From: Bacteroidales bacterium UBA6244
GTDB taxonomy: Bacteria; Bacteroidota; Bacteroidia; Bacteroidales; F082
Reading direction: 5' to 3'
NCBI GenBank assembly: GCA_002440885.1
Contig: DJVY01000212.1
Span: 1 to 31,238, forward strand
DNA: 31,238 bases
The notes under the pieces were generated by a model. The model was not told where the DNA came from. It was given only the letters and a program-made list of their open reading frames with translations, and searched no databases. Shown piece after piece: positions 1 to 7,557 of this stretch (positions are counted from its first letter, which is position 1; each line of letters opens with the position of its first letter). The position numbers and the translations under genes are program-made.

Positions 1-220
1 GCCAGAGTTGCTCACATAAATCCCATATTTGTTCTTTGGGTTCGGACTTTATCAGCCCGAAAAAGTCTTTGCCTATCCTTTGTACAACAGCAGATTTTAC
101 CCCATAGGTTCGTACTTCTTCCTTGAAAAATCGGGTTGCGCTTTGGCGGGTTTTATCGTCGGCGTGAGCTTTAAGCTTACCGCGGAGTTGTTGGAGCATT
201 GTATGATTCATGTAGGTCAT
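1..220 (-). CDS. AlkD-type DNA alkylation repair protein (partial, 5' end)
   Basis: Reading the minus strand from the ATG at 220 gives an uninterrupted 73-codon N-terminus that runs off the window edge. It begins MTYMNHTMLQQLRGKLKAHA and continues with KTRQSATRFFKEEVRTYGV and a segment IGKDFFGLIKS. This matches the start of the AlkD/HEAT-like-repeat DNA glycosylase family (DNA alkylation repair enzymes), which excise N3- and N7-alkylated purines in the cytoplasm. Starts at 220, 211 and 199 are all in frame; none has a clear ribosome binding site, as is common in Bacteroidota. The catalytic Asp region lies outside the window. The gene follows gldM on the same strand after 66 bases containing an AT-rich hairpin, so it may be separately expressed. 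Family assignment rests on a short fragment. Confidence 0.75.
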   Translation of the reverse strand, partial: MTYMNHTMLQQLRGKLKAHADDKTRQSATRFFKEEVRTYGVKSAVVQRIGKDFFGLIKSEPKEQIWDLCEQLW

Positions 221-247
221 AGTTGGTTGACATGTTTCAAAATATGA

Positions 248-282
248 GTCGGTTTTTATTTTTTATGATAGAATAAAACGAC
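248..282 (-). terminator. AT-rich imperfect hairpin after the gldM paralogue
   Basis: On the minus strand GTCGTTTTATT (282-272) can pair with AATAAAAACCGAC (260-248), with bulges, around an 11-base A/T-rich loop. It lies directly downstream of the gldM stop codon at 287 and upstream of alkD. The stem is mostly A-U and there is no clean U-run after it, so it could be a weak terminator or chance AT-rich symmetry. Confidence 0.3.
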
Positions 283-286
283 AAAG

Positions 287-1894
287 TTAGTTTATTGTTA
301 GTATTATTGGGGCTAGATTACGTTCTTTTCCTTCAGAGTCAAGCGCTACAATATTTTCAAAGACGATGCTTTGACCATGATTGGTTCTGTTGATATGCTC
401 TGTCATTTCGTCGGTTAAATAGGCTGATTTTGAGTTAAGATTGTAAACTTTAAACCCTCTTTGTAAAGTCATGGTAAAAGATTTTATGACGAAAGAATGA
501 TCAAACTCAAAATCATCCGGCATTTTTGGTACGAGCACCCCTGCGGTGAGCAAAATCTCGCGCTTGATACTTCCGGAATTTTTGCCAGCAATTGCAGCAA
601 TTGGATCTGGTAGCTTCTTTACCCGAAAGCTCTTTGAGCCAAGTGTTCTTTGACCTCCATTTATTGTTGTATAGATTGTAACAATGGCTTCATTGCAGTC
701 CGAAGTTAGTGTTACGATCCAATCTTTATTTTCATAATCTCTTTTAATTTGTCCACACGAAATAGAAGCGGTAAGTTGGTGGTTTGTAAAGCCAGACATT
801 GAAATTGAGACAGGGTTGTCGACGCCAACATAGAATACATTCATTTTTTTTGCAGAAATTGTGAATGAAGGTCTTGCTACAATATACTCACCGCTGAAAT
901 GGTAATCATTCACCTCGCCAGTGCTTGTCTGGGCTCTTACGATACCGGCATAGGTGTTTATTCCTTCCTTCGTGGCAGGCAAATTGATTGAAATTACTCC
1001 AGGCTTGTTAGGTAGATGAACCGATTTTTCCATATCTGTTTGTTGGAGGAAGTCGACACCGGTCTGGTAAAACACTTCAGGACTTTGGCTGGTATCATAG
1101 GCTGCCACAATAATTTCTGCGGAGTATTCTTCACCATGAAGGACATAACTACTTTTAGGCAGAACTTTGGCTTCAATTCTATCAAACTTAAAATCCCCAT
1201 GTCCGATCGATTTATATAAATGGTTAATCACATCATATTCAGCGTTGTAAATGTCTGAAACCATTTTGTTTAATATGGCAATGTCTGCCGCAATGATTGT
1301 TTGGTAGAAGAAATGTGCTTCCCAACTTTCTTCTTTTCCATCGCGATTATAATACGGGCCGGCTGTAGACAAGTCCAGGCTTACTTTTCCTAAGTTATTC
1401 AGATTGGCTAATTCAATCATGTTATGGTGATAGGTGTTGATTTTCTCTTTCAGTTTGGCGGCCTCTCCATTTGACCCATCCATCGAACTTCCCATAAAAA
1501 AATGAGTTGGAACAAGGTACGTGTCTTTTTTTCTTATGTCCCTTACCTGAATTTTTTTTGCAGAATCGACGCTTACTTTTTCTGTTGCAGCAATCAAATC
1601 GAATCGAAGGTTGTTTAAGTATTCAACCATTTCCTTTGATATTTTTTTTACTTCCAGGGCTTTTTCCCAATAGGGTTTCACCTTTATTTGATTGAGCTGA
1701 TAGTTTTTCTCAAAATCGGCATATAGATCATGCAGTTTATTTGCATAGTTCATGTTGGTTTGCAGGATATTGTCGTTCACCACGATAAATGCGTTTATCA
1801 CGTCCTTCGATACATTTAGCGCCAGTAACGCTGTTAGTACCAGGTACATCATTGAGATCAATCTTTGGCGTGGTGTTTCTTTTACTCCTCCCAT
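287..1894 (-). CDS. GldM/PorM-family protein, stand-alone paralogue in a fibre-like locus
   Basis: The 535-residue product has the hallmark GldM N-terminus: a short cytoplasmic tail with TPR at residues 7-9, then a single membrane helix (about 12-32, LISMMYLVLTALLALNVS), then a long periplasmic part of beta-rich domains ending ...APIILTIN. In T9SS and gliding motility, GldM pairs with GldL as a proton-driven inner-membrane motor and reaches through the periplasm to the GldK/GldN ring. Arg9, which in the known GldLM motor faces the essential Glu of GldL, is present at the same position. Unlike the usual gldK-L-M-N cluster, no gldL, gldK or gldN is next to it; the neighbours are an outer-membrane usher-like gene and four small secreted paralogues. 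It starts 32 bases after subunit D stops, so it is probably the last gene of that operon. It is likely a specialised paralogue rather than the housekeeping gene. Confidence 0.85.
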   Translation of the reverse strand: MGGVKETPRQRLISMMYLVLTALLALNVSKDVINAFIVVNDNILQTNMNYANKLHDLYADFEKNYQLNQIKVKPYWEKALEVKKISKEMVEYLNNLRFDLIAATEKVSVDSAKKIQVRDIRKKDTYLVPTHFFMGSSMDGSNGEAAKLKEKINTYHHNMIELANLNNLGKVSLDLSTAGPYYNRDGKEESWEAHFFYQTIIAADIAILNKMVSDIYNAEYDVINHLYKSIGHGDFKFDRIEAKVLPKSSYVLHGEEYSAEIIVAAYDTSQSPEVFYQTGVDFLQQTDMEKSVHLPNKPGVISINLPATKEGINTYAGIVRAQTSTGEVNDYHFSGEYIVARPSFTISAKKMNVFYVGVDNPVSISMSGFTNHQLTASISCGQIKRDYENKDWIVTLTSDCNEAIVTIYTTINGGQRTLGSKSFRVKKLPDPIAAIAGKNSGSIKREILLTAGVLVPKMPDDFEFDHSFVIKSFTMTLQRGFKVYNLNSKSAYLTDEMTEHINRTNHGQSIVFENIVALDSEGKERNLAPIILTIN

Positions 1895-1926
1895 TGCGGT
1901 TTAATAAAAAGCTCTGTGAATTTATT

Positions 1927-2421
1927 TTACTGCGTAATTGTATACCTGATACTGATGTTGTTTGTGCCAGACCTTACTTTTGCCCAGTCGATCACGATAA
2001 TTGAGAAAGTAAGTTGATGGCCTTCGTTTCGCCCCGAGCCTGTATAGCAGGTGCTTATGTTGTTGATAAGGACTTTTGGCCGCGGCGATAAGGTGACTTT
2101 GCCTGCTGGTGAACCCTGTTTGCCCTGACTGAATCCAACATACGGACTGGCTTCAACCGTAAGCATGAGCCCGGGTGGTATCGTGCCTGAAATCACTTCG
2201 ACCATGATGGACAGCGTTGGGTCGGAGGGGTGCACATAAGTGGTGTAGTTAAGCCATTGGGAATTGTCAATAGTGGTTTTTTGAATTGCTCCTGACATGT
2301 TCGGCGACGTCAGATCCAGATAAATGGGGTTGCTTTTGCTTACTGATACAGTATGTTGGGCCACCGTTTTCAGGCTGAATGAAAACATGATTAGAATAGC
2401 TGTAATTATCTCTTTAGTCAT
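1927..2421 (-). CDS. Small secreted fibre-subunit-like protein D
   Basis: A 164-residue exported protein with a signal peptide (about residues 1-21, ending SLKTVAQ) and a beta-rich mature part. It shares with three other proteins in this locus a C-terminal signature: a strand ending in S-T-C-Y-T-G, then G-R-N-E-G-H-Q-L-T-F, and a final strand ending Y-T-I-T. There is one cysteine in the mature chain, the one in this signature. There is no lipobox, so it is not a FimA/Mfa-type lipoprotein pilin. It lies 28 bases after the usher-like gene and 32 before the gldM paralogue. Its position apart from subunits A-C, after the outer-membrane gene, would suit a tip or base subunit rather than the bulk subunit. 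No established family is recognised with confidence; DUF4402-like proteins are the nearest idea. Confidence 0.7.
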   Translation of the reverse strand: MTKEIITAILIMFSFSLKTVAQHTVSVSKSNPIYLDLTSPNMSGAIQKTTIDNSQWLNYTTYVHPSDPTLSIMVEVISGTIPPGLMLTVEASPYVGFSQGKQGSPAGKVTLSPRPKVLINNISTCYTGSGRNEGHQLTFSIIVIDWAKVRSGTNNISIRYTITQ

Positions 2422-2449
2422 TGTTATGAATTTTAGTTTATATTCTGAA

Positions 2450-5146
2450 TCAGCGTTTTTGGAACTTTATTTTTCTTGCTTTTTTTCTAACAATAATTTT
2501 AAAGTCTTTTGACTCTCCCGGTGTTAAATTAATCAGATATTCAGTGTTTTGTAATTCGTATCCTTCCGGTATTCCTCGGCTGTAAATCACCAATGACCAT
2601 TCTCCAGGTCTGAGATCGTTAAATTCAAAGTCTCCATTTAAATCAGTAAGTAGGCGATACATTTCTCCGTCATTATTCATTTCAATGATTAGTCTGTCAA
2701 GACCTGCCTTCACCGGAATAAAACCTTTGCTGTTAGTGTTTTCATCTTCCTCAATTGCGATTCGTCCAATGATGCTGGCTGATTTGGTTAAGCCAATTTC
2801 AAAGTAAGTCATTTGACCTGGAAGGATTTCAATCGGATATGGACCGGCTTTTTCGGTAATCGTATTGATACCTGTATTGGAATTGTCAATAAAAAGAAAA
2901 TAAGTTCCTGATGTTAAGTAAGGTATTTGAAATGCCCCATCCTTGTCAGTAAAAGCGGTGTTTCCCCCTATCGTGATCATGATTCCTTTCACCAGATCGG
3001 CTCCATGATTATTAATTTTTCCCTGAAGTCCACCGCCATCTTCCTTCCTCGATACAGGAATTTTTAGTTTGTATGTGTAACGAAGGCTGGCACTAAATAC
3101 GGTTTCTGACAGTGTGTTTTTGCGTAAGTCGTAATTCAAACCTGCACCAATTTCATGATTTTGATTCAATGCATATACAGTTTGTAGTCCTAACAAGCTG
3201 CGATCCTTGTAGTACTCATCAATTTGATAATCGTTCTGGTATTGTAGCTGGAGTTTGATTTTATCTTTATATGAGGCATCAATAACCAAACCGTAGTAAA
3301 AATTGGTGGCAGGTTTTTCGAGGTATTGTTCCCCGTTATAGTAGCTTACAAAGCCCTTCGCAAATAAATTGTTTCCGATATTATACTGAACTGATAGGTT
3401 TGCATGCATAACCTGTGTTGTTTCTCCGTATTTAAGTGGCAAGAAATTTTCATTCTTCCCTATAGAGAAATCCGTATCAACGCCAAGTCGTTTTATTTTG
3501 TTTCTTGACGAAATTCGGCCTGTAATTTCCGTATAAAAAAACTGTTTTTCAATACTCATGTCCTCATTCTTATTCATCGCCGCACCAATGCTCAGGCTGT
3601 TGTTGTAGTTAAAATTATAGCTTAGTGTAAAGTTGAGGTTGTTGGAGTATGGAGCATTGGAAAATATGGTGTCGAGTGCGATGTTTGAATGATTGAGATT
3701 GTAGTTTATTGCCAGGTTTACTTTTTTGAAAATTGTAGCCATGGCTCCCAAATTTATAAATCTTGAATTGGTTAAGTAGCCTGGGAATAGGGGGGAGGCA
3801 TAGGTGTATCCGGCAAAAAAGCGATAGCTTGAAAAATGTATGCGCATTTCAGCGGCATAAGCTGAAGAGGTATTTTGATTTGAATTCCCAAGAGCGTATT
3901 CAATTGCAAATTCCCCCCACTTGAACGGGCTTATTTCGCCAGATACAGTGACTAGATGGGTGATCGTTTTGTCGACTAACAACTTGTTTAAGTAACCCGT
4001 CTTGAGTTTGGTTTTTTTTTCGTTCTTAAAAAAACCGTATATGGACATAACCCGATCGATGTGGGGATAGAATCTGGGATAGTTTATAAATGTGCCCAGG
4101 CCAACTTTATTTTTAAACAAGTGTCTGTATTCCATCCCTCTGCCACTACGTGCACCTTCTGTCAAATCGGTAAGGCTGTAGCTGTTGTCGCCAACAGTCA
4201 ATTTAGAAGTTGGTGAGGAGTAAGTTATATTGTACTCATCTGTTTGTCCGAGAATAGGGTTTCCCTCACGGTTTGGCCCTCTCAGGTGAAATGATATTTC
4301 TCGTTTCTTCTTTGGTGAAATCATCCCGGAACCCACTACATCAAACATGTATCCAAAAAGCCTTTCACCTGTTTGATTATTCGTAACAAAAAGACCCGAA
4401 ATGGTAGTTGGGATTTTATTGTACGATTCAAATTTTTCTTGTGTTGAAGGAATTACGTCAATAATACAAGTTAAATTGGTCGCTGTTTCAGGAGCTTCTA
4501 CGATTGCCGCATTTAGGACAATGCTCTTTCTGGTAAAATGACTTATGTCGGATTTCGTGGTCGTAATAAAGTTCAGGTTAACAGATGAATCAGGGTCGAT
4601 AGTAAAGGTTTTCATTTCCGCCACTTTGTCGCTTGTAATCATGATTTCGATGGTGCTGCTGATGTTAGATAAATTCTGAACAAAGAAACCTGCCTCAATG
4701 GTGTCGCCGGAATAAACGTATTTAGGAGCGTTTAATACCTTGGCATGCATTTCATATTTTGGCATCACCTCAACGGGAACTAACACTTCTCCAATTTTCT
4801 TCATGGATGCCTTAGTGAAGGCTTCGATGGTAATTGAATAATTGCCGACACGTGTCATTGTATTTACATAAAAGCTGAAAATTTTGAGTGTTTTGCTTTG
4901 TGCTTCTACCCTTATCGATGAATAGTCTATTATCTGGCTTAAGCCCTCTGGCGTGCTGATTTTAAGGCTAAACTCAGCTGCTGTATCTGTTGAGTTTACT
5001 AGCATTACTGCAATATTGGAATTCGATCCGGGTATTAATTCAATTCGTTTTTTGTTTAGTTGTAAAATGCTTAACCCTCCCTCATCACCCAAAAGTGATG
5101 GCGATATCAATATTAAGTAGAGTTGTATCAAGAAAATTTTCCACAC
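2450..5146 (-). CDS. Usher-like outer-membrane beta-barrel protein with flanking Ig-like domains
   Basis: 898 residues. Residues 1-20 form a signal peptide. About 25-230 are two Ig/NEW3-like beta domains of the COG1470 kind (for example the segment LIPGSNSNIAVMLVN). From about 250 to 690 the chain shows many amphipathic strands with alternating aromatic residues (FRFFAGYTYASP, ALNQNHEIGAGLNYDL), as expected for a large outer-membrane barrel. About 700-770 and 785-890 look like two carboxypeptidase-regulatory/transthyretin-like domains (T-D-K-D-G-A-F-Q-I-P; T-D-L-N-G-D-F-E-F). An N-terminal beta domain, a barrel and two C-terminal Ig-like domains is the layout of fimbrial ushers, although I see no clear PapC signature. 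It lies between the chaperone-like gene (91 bases upstream) and subunit D (28 bases downstream). The role as a translocation and assembly pore is inferred from layout and context. A generic TonB-independent outer-membrane protein is the alternative. Confidence 0.7.
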   Translation of the reverse strand: MWKIFLIQLYLILISPSLLGDEGGLSILQLNKKRIELIPGSNSNIAVMLVNSTDTAAEFSLKISTPEGLSQIIDYSSIRVEAQSKTLKIFSFYVNTMTRVGNYSITIEAFTKASMKKIGEVLVPVEVMPKYEMHAKVLNAPKYVYSGDTIEAGFFVQNLSNISSTIEIMITSDKVAEMKTFTIDPDSSVNLNFITTTKSDISHFTRKSIVLNAAIVEAPETATNLTCIIDVIPSTQEKFESYNKIPTTISGLFVTNNQTGERLFGYMFDVVGSGMISPKKKREISFHLRGPNREGNPILGQTDEYNITYSSPTSKLTVGDNSYSLTDLTEGARSGRGMEYRHLFKNKVGLGTFINYPRFYPHIDRVMSIYGFFKNEKKTKLKTGYLNKLLVDKTITHLVTVSGEISPFKWGEFAIEYALGNSNQNTSSAYAAEMRIHFSSYRFFAGYTYASPLFPGYLTNSRFINLGAMATIFKKVNLAINYNLNHSNIALDTIFSNAPYSNNLNFTLSYNFNYNNSLSIGAAMNKNEDMSIEKQFFYTEITGRISSRNKIKRLGVDTDFSIGKNENFLPLKYGETTQVMHANLSVQYNIGNNLFAKGFVSYYNGEQYLEKPATNFYYGLVIDASYKDKIKLQLQYQNDYQIDEYYKDRSLLGLQTVYALNQNHEIGAGLNYDLRKNTLSETVFSASLRYTYKLKIPVSRKEDGGGLQGKINNHGADLVKGIMITIGGNTAFTDKDGAFQIPYLTSGTYFLFIDNSNTGINTITEKAGPYPIEILPGQMTYFEIGLTKSASIIGRIAIEEDENTNSKGFIPVKAGLDRLIIEMNNDGEMYRLLTDLNGDFEFNDLRPGEWSLVIYSRGIPEGYELQNTEYLINLTPGESKDFKIIVRKKARKIKFQKR

Positions 5147-5237
5147 TATACTGTGAGTTAAGCAGGCTTTTCAAATTTCCTAAAGTGCAATAGTTACTGT
5201 TTTTCAGACTAATTACCACGAAACCAATTGTAAGTGG

Positions 5238-6029
5238 TTAAAAATATAGGGTATACTCCAGTCCGAATACATCCTCTCCTTCACCTGCGGCAATAATGAT
5301 GGTTTGATAAGTTTTTTCATCAGCAATACCTTCTAAATTGAATCTGTAGCGGGCTGAAGTGCCTGGAAACAGTCCTTTTTTTGGAGCATGAATCACCTTT
5401 ACAGATTCGCCTTTGTCATCGAATAACTCAATTGATACATCAGGCGAAATGTAATGATCGCCAGTGTTGATGATATCAACAGCCAAAAAGAGTTCATTGC
5501 CTTCTCTAACTAACGACGGATCCAGAAATTCCAGTTTCCCAAGTCCGCTTTCTCTTATCTCGGTTATCAGCTGAATAGCATAACGTGTAACGGTATTGAT
5601 ATTAAATTGCCCTTCCATCGTTGGGTCAATCGGGTTAACTCCCTCTACCATCAGGATGCTCCAATAGGTACCAGCCAGAGAGTCTTCATCAGGTACTGTA
5701 ATTTGGTATTGGATAAAAAGTGTTGAATTAGCTGAAACTATCGTCGTTTTAGGACTGTATTCTATCCAATTTGCATTAGAGCGATTGTGCGAAACGGGTT
5801 CGTTGTAGTAGGTGTAATCTTCGTTGTTGTAAAATAAGTCTGTTTGGTATACCTTGATTTCCTGATCCTTATCACCACTGTTTTGAACTTTTATTTCGCC
5901 CTTGTATACATCACCGCTCCCGGCCTTGGTAATGTGGCGCAAACTGCCAACCACCTCGATGGAGGCGATGGAGCTTAAATGGAAAAGCAGAATGAGAAAG
6001 GCTGTAATTGCTAAACTGCGTCTAATCAT
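5238..6029 (-). CDS. Periplasmic PapD-like/COG1470-like chaperone candidate
   Basis: 263 residues with a signal peptide (about 1-23) and two predicted beta-sandwich halves. The first half (about 24-140) has the feel of a PapD/MSP-type domain: G-E-I-K-V-Q-N-S-G-D followed by strands, W-I-E-Y-S-P, and a strand L-F-I-Q-Y-Q-I-T-V-P-D that resembles the chaperone G1 strand leading to a D-S-L-A-G-T-Y-W-S-I-L segment. The second half (about 150-263) repeats a similar pattern (D-I-I-N-T-G-D-H-Y). It lies between the last of the three upstream subunits and the usher-like gene, the place a pilus chaperone would take. The chaperone function is inferred from fold impression and gene order. It could instead be a structural accessory protein. 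Confidence 0.6.
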   Translation of the reverse strand: MIRRSLAITAFLILLFHLSSIASIEVVGSLRHITKAGSGDVYKGEIKVQNSGDKDQEIKVYQTDLFYNNEDYTYYNEPVSHNRSNANWIEYSPKTTIVSANSTLFIQYQITVPDEDSLAGTYWSILMVEGVNPIDPTMEGQFNINTVTRYAIQLITEIRESGLGKLEFLDPSLVREGNELFLAVDIINTGDHYISPDVSIELFDDKGESVKVIHAPKKGLFPGTSARYRFNLEGIADEKTYQTIIIAAGEGEDVFGLEYTLYF

Positions 6030-6133
6030 GGTCGTATTTTTTAATTACATTCTATTAATGGGTTTGTGCTTTAGATTTTGGTGTCAGCGGCATCCGGAAT
6101 TACTTGGGAAGAAATAAACCACCAGAATAAACA

Positions 6134-6155
6134 GGGGAAGATGTAAGTCTTCCCC
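6134..6155 (-). terminator. Intra-operon hairpin after subunit C (candidate attenuator)
   Basis: A perfect 8-bp inverted repeat, GGGGAAGA / TCTTCCCC, with a 6-base loop. In the minus-strand transcript it is followed by a moderately U-rich stretch (TGTTTATTCTGG). It sits in the 216-base gap between subunit C and the chaperone-like gene. A hairpin here could protect the 3' end of the subunit mRNA or cause partial termination, giving more subunit than assembly protein. The U-run is imperfect, so I favour partial termination or mRNA stabilisation. Confidence 0.6.
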
Positions 6156-6245
6156 TCTCATGATTCGGTTGGCAATCTGTTCAATTAATAACCTCATGAT
6201 TTATCTTCAACTGACTTTCGTAAGGGAGTAAAACAGTATCAGTTG

Positions 6246-6818
6246 TTAAACTCCTGCAGTTATGGTTAAAACAACGGTTGCTGTCGAACCAGTGGTAGCT
6301 ACAATAGAGCCGTAGTCACCTGCTGCACCGGCATCCCAAATCCAATCTAATTGATATCCATCGCCAGATGATGTTCCAGTGTAACAACTGCCAATTCCCG
6401 ATACGATGGTTGAGGCTGCTGCTGCATTTATAAGTGGAACGTTAGAGGTGCCTGTGCCCACGGTACCTGCTTGATTTGCATTGCTCGGAACAGTGGTAGT
6501 TACCGAAAGAGCCGTGCCCGCAGGAACGCCGGTCACAGCCGCGGTAATGGTTCTGGTTTGTCCGCTTGCAACGATTGATGACACTTGGGCGTAACTAGTT
6601 CCTGTGCCTCCTGAAATGGCAGTACCGGCAGTTACTGTTGTTAGCTCCAAAGATACAGCCCCAACAACACCTGCGTCATTTACGGCATCAATGAGGAGTA
6701 CTTCAGGAATGCCCATGGTTAATTCCTGGTTGGCGGTTGCGTCGTCTTGTGCAAAGGCTGGCTGATACAACGATGTTATTGTTGTAATCACCATGATGAA
6801 TGTTAAAATCTTTTTCAT
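6246..6818 (-). CDS. Small secreted fibre-subunit-like protein C (probable major subunit)
   Basis: 190 residues with a clean signal peptide ending PAFA-Q at about residue 23. The mature chain is strikingly rich in Ala, Gly, Thr, Ser and Val, with almost no Lys or Arg, as often seen in polymerising surface subunits. The N-terminus has alternating hydrophobic residues (E-L-T-M-G-I-P-E-V-L-L-I) that could act as a donor strand. The C-terminal signature shared with subunits A, B and D is present: G-S-C-Y-T-G, then G-D-G-Y-Q-L, ending L-T-I-T. The mature protein has one cysteine. The gene has its own candidate -7 promoter element 34 bases upstream and a stable hairpin downstream, both of which would raise its expression relative to neighbours. 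The polymerisation role is inferred. Confidence 0.7.
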   Translation of the reverse strand: MKKILTFIMVITTITSLYQPAFAQDDATANQELTMGIPEVLLIDAVNDAGVVGAVSLELTTVTAGTAISGGTGTSYAQVSSIVASGQTRTITAAVTGVPAGTALSVTTTVPSNANQAGTVGTGTSNVPLINAAAASTIVSGIGSCYTGTSSGDGYQLDWIWDAGAAGDYGSIVATTGSTATVVLTITAGV

Positions 6819-6851
6819 AACAAAGAGCTTTTTAGTAAATTTTTTCTGTCA

Positions 6852-6859
6852 CAAAACTA
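6852..6859 (-). promoter_or_regulatory. Candidate -7 promoter element for subunit C
   Basis: TAGTTTTG on the minus strand matches the Bacteroidota -7 consensus TAnnTTTG exactly and lies 33 bases before the ATG of subunit C. No TTG is found at the usual distance for a -33 element (the nearest is 13 bases away), so this is a one-box match only. Confidence 0.45.
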
Positions 6860-6906
6860 GAAAGTATAGGAACAATAGGTATCGGCATCTTACTGAATTA
6901 ACCTTC

Positions 6907-6944
6907 AAAAAAACTGATATCGCATTCACAAATGCTGATGCGAT
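6907..6944 (-). terminator. Hairpin plus T-run between subunits B and C
   Basis: On the minus strand ATCGCAT (6944-6938) pairs with ATGCGAT (6925-6919) around a 12-base loop, followed after a few bases by seven T residues (6913-6907). A smaller overlapping hairpin (GCATT/AATGC) is possible inside. It lies just downstream of subunit B and upstream of the candidate subunit C promoter. It would be a weak or partial terminator. Confidence 0.45.
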
Positions 6945-6981
6945 TTGTGGTAGTACTCCAGTTACCATAACCTAACAAGGG

Positions 6982-7557
6982 TTAGTTCCCATCGTGTGCT
7001 GTTAGGGTAAATACCACCGTAATATTGTATGTGGCTGCTGCTATTTGGCTGTAATTTGTAGCCGGATTAAGTGGCGACCAGGTGAAAGTCATCTGATAGC
7101 CATCGTTATATCCTGTTCCTGTATAGCAGGTGGCAATATATCGCACAAGGAGTTGGTCGATGTTGGAGAGCACAATTGGATTGGGTTCGGGAGTTCCTAG
7201 TGCCCCGCCGCTATTTGTTGTCGTACAGGCCGCCGAAGCAAGTGTGAGCGTGGTGCCTGAAGGAACTGACCCTGAAGAAATGCGTGCCGTTACCTCTCTG
7301 TCGGTTCCGCCCGGTACAATCGATGAAATTTTAACAAAAAGATCTGAATTTGATACGCTGCTTACTGCTGATCCGGGTGTGGAGGTGCTGAGCTCGAGGT
7401 GTACCGGTGCATGATTGGTTTCGATTAGAGCAAACTCTGATACTTGCAGTGTGATATTGTCGCCTGCTGTCCATACCTGCGAGTTGAGAACAGTGAGTTG
7501 CATTATGAGCAAGAAAAGAAGACATAGTTTGATGAGTGATGTTTTCATGAAAGTCAT
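6982..7557 (-). CDS. Small secreted fibre-subunit-like protein B
   Basis: About 191 residues from the ATG at 7557, whose ATGA overlaps the TGA stop of subunit A, implying translational coupling. An ATG nine bases further in (7548) gives an equally good signal peptide (MKTSLIKLCLLFLLIMQL, cleavage near NSQ). The longer open frame to 7644 lacks a signal peptide at its start and is not used here. The mature chain is beta-rich and carries the family signature: I-A-T-C-Y-T-G, then Y-N-D-G-Y-Q-M-T-F-T-W, ending F-T-L-T-A-H. Unlike the other three subunits it has a second cysteine (A-A-C-T-T-T), so an internal disulfide is possible. Function as a fibre subunit is inferred from family and context. 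Confidence 0.7.
   Translation of the reverse strand: MTFMKTSLIKLCLLFLLIMQLTVLNSQVWTAGDNITLQVSEFALIETNHAPVHLELSTSTPGSAVSSVSNSDLFVKISSIVPGGTDREVTARISSGSVPSGTTLTLASAACTTTNSGGALGTPEPNPIVLSNIDQLLVRYIATCYTGTGYNDGYQMTFTWSPLNPATNYSQIAAATYNITVVFTLTAHDGN

Noticed and set aside
287..1894. A complete T9SS gldKLMN cluster
   Set aside because: Only gldM is present in the window; the adjacent genes are not gldK, gldL or gldN.
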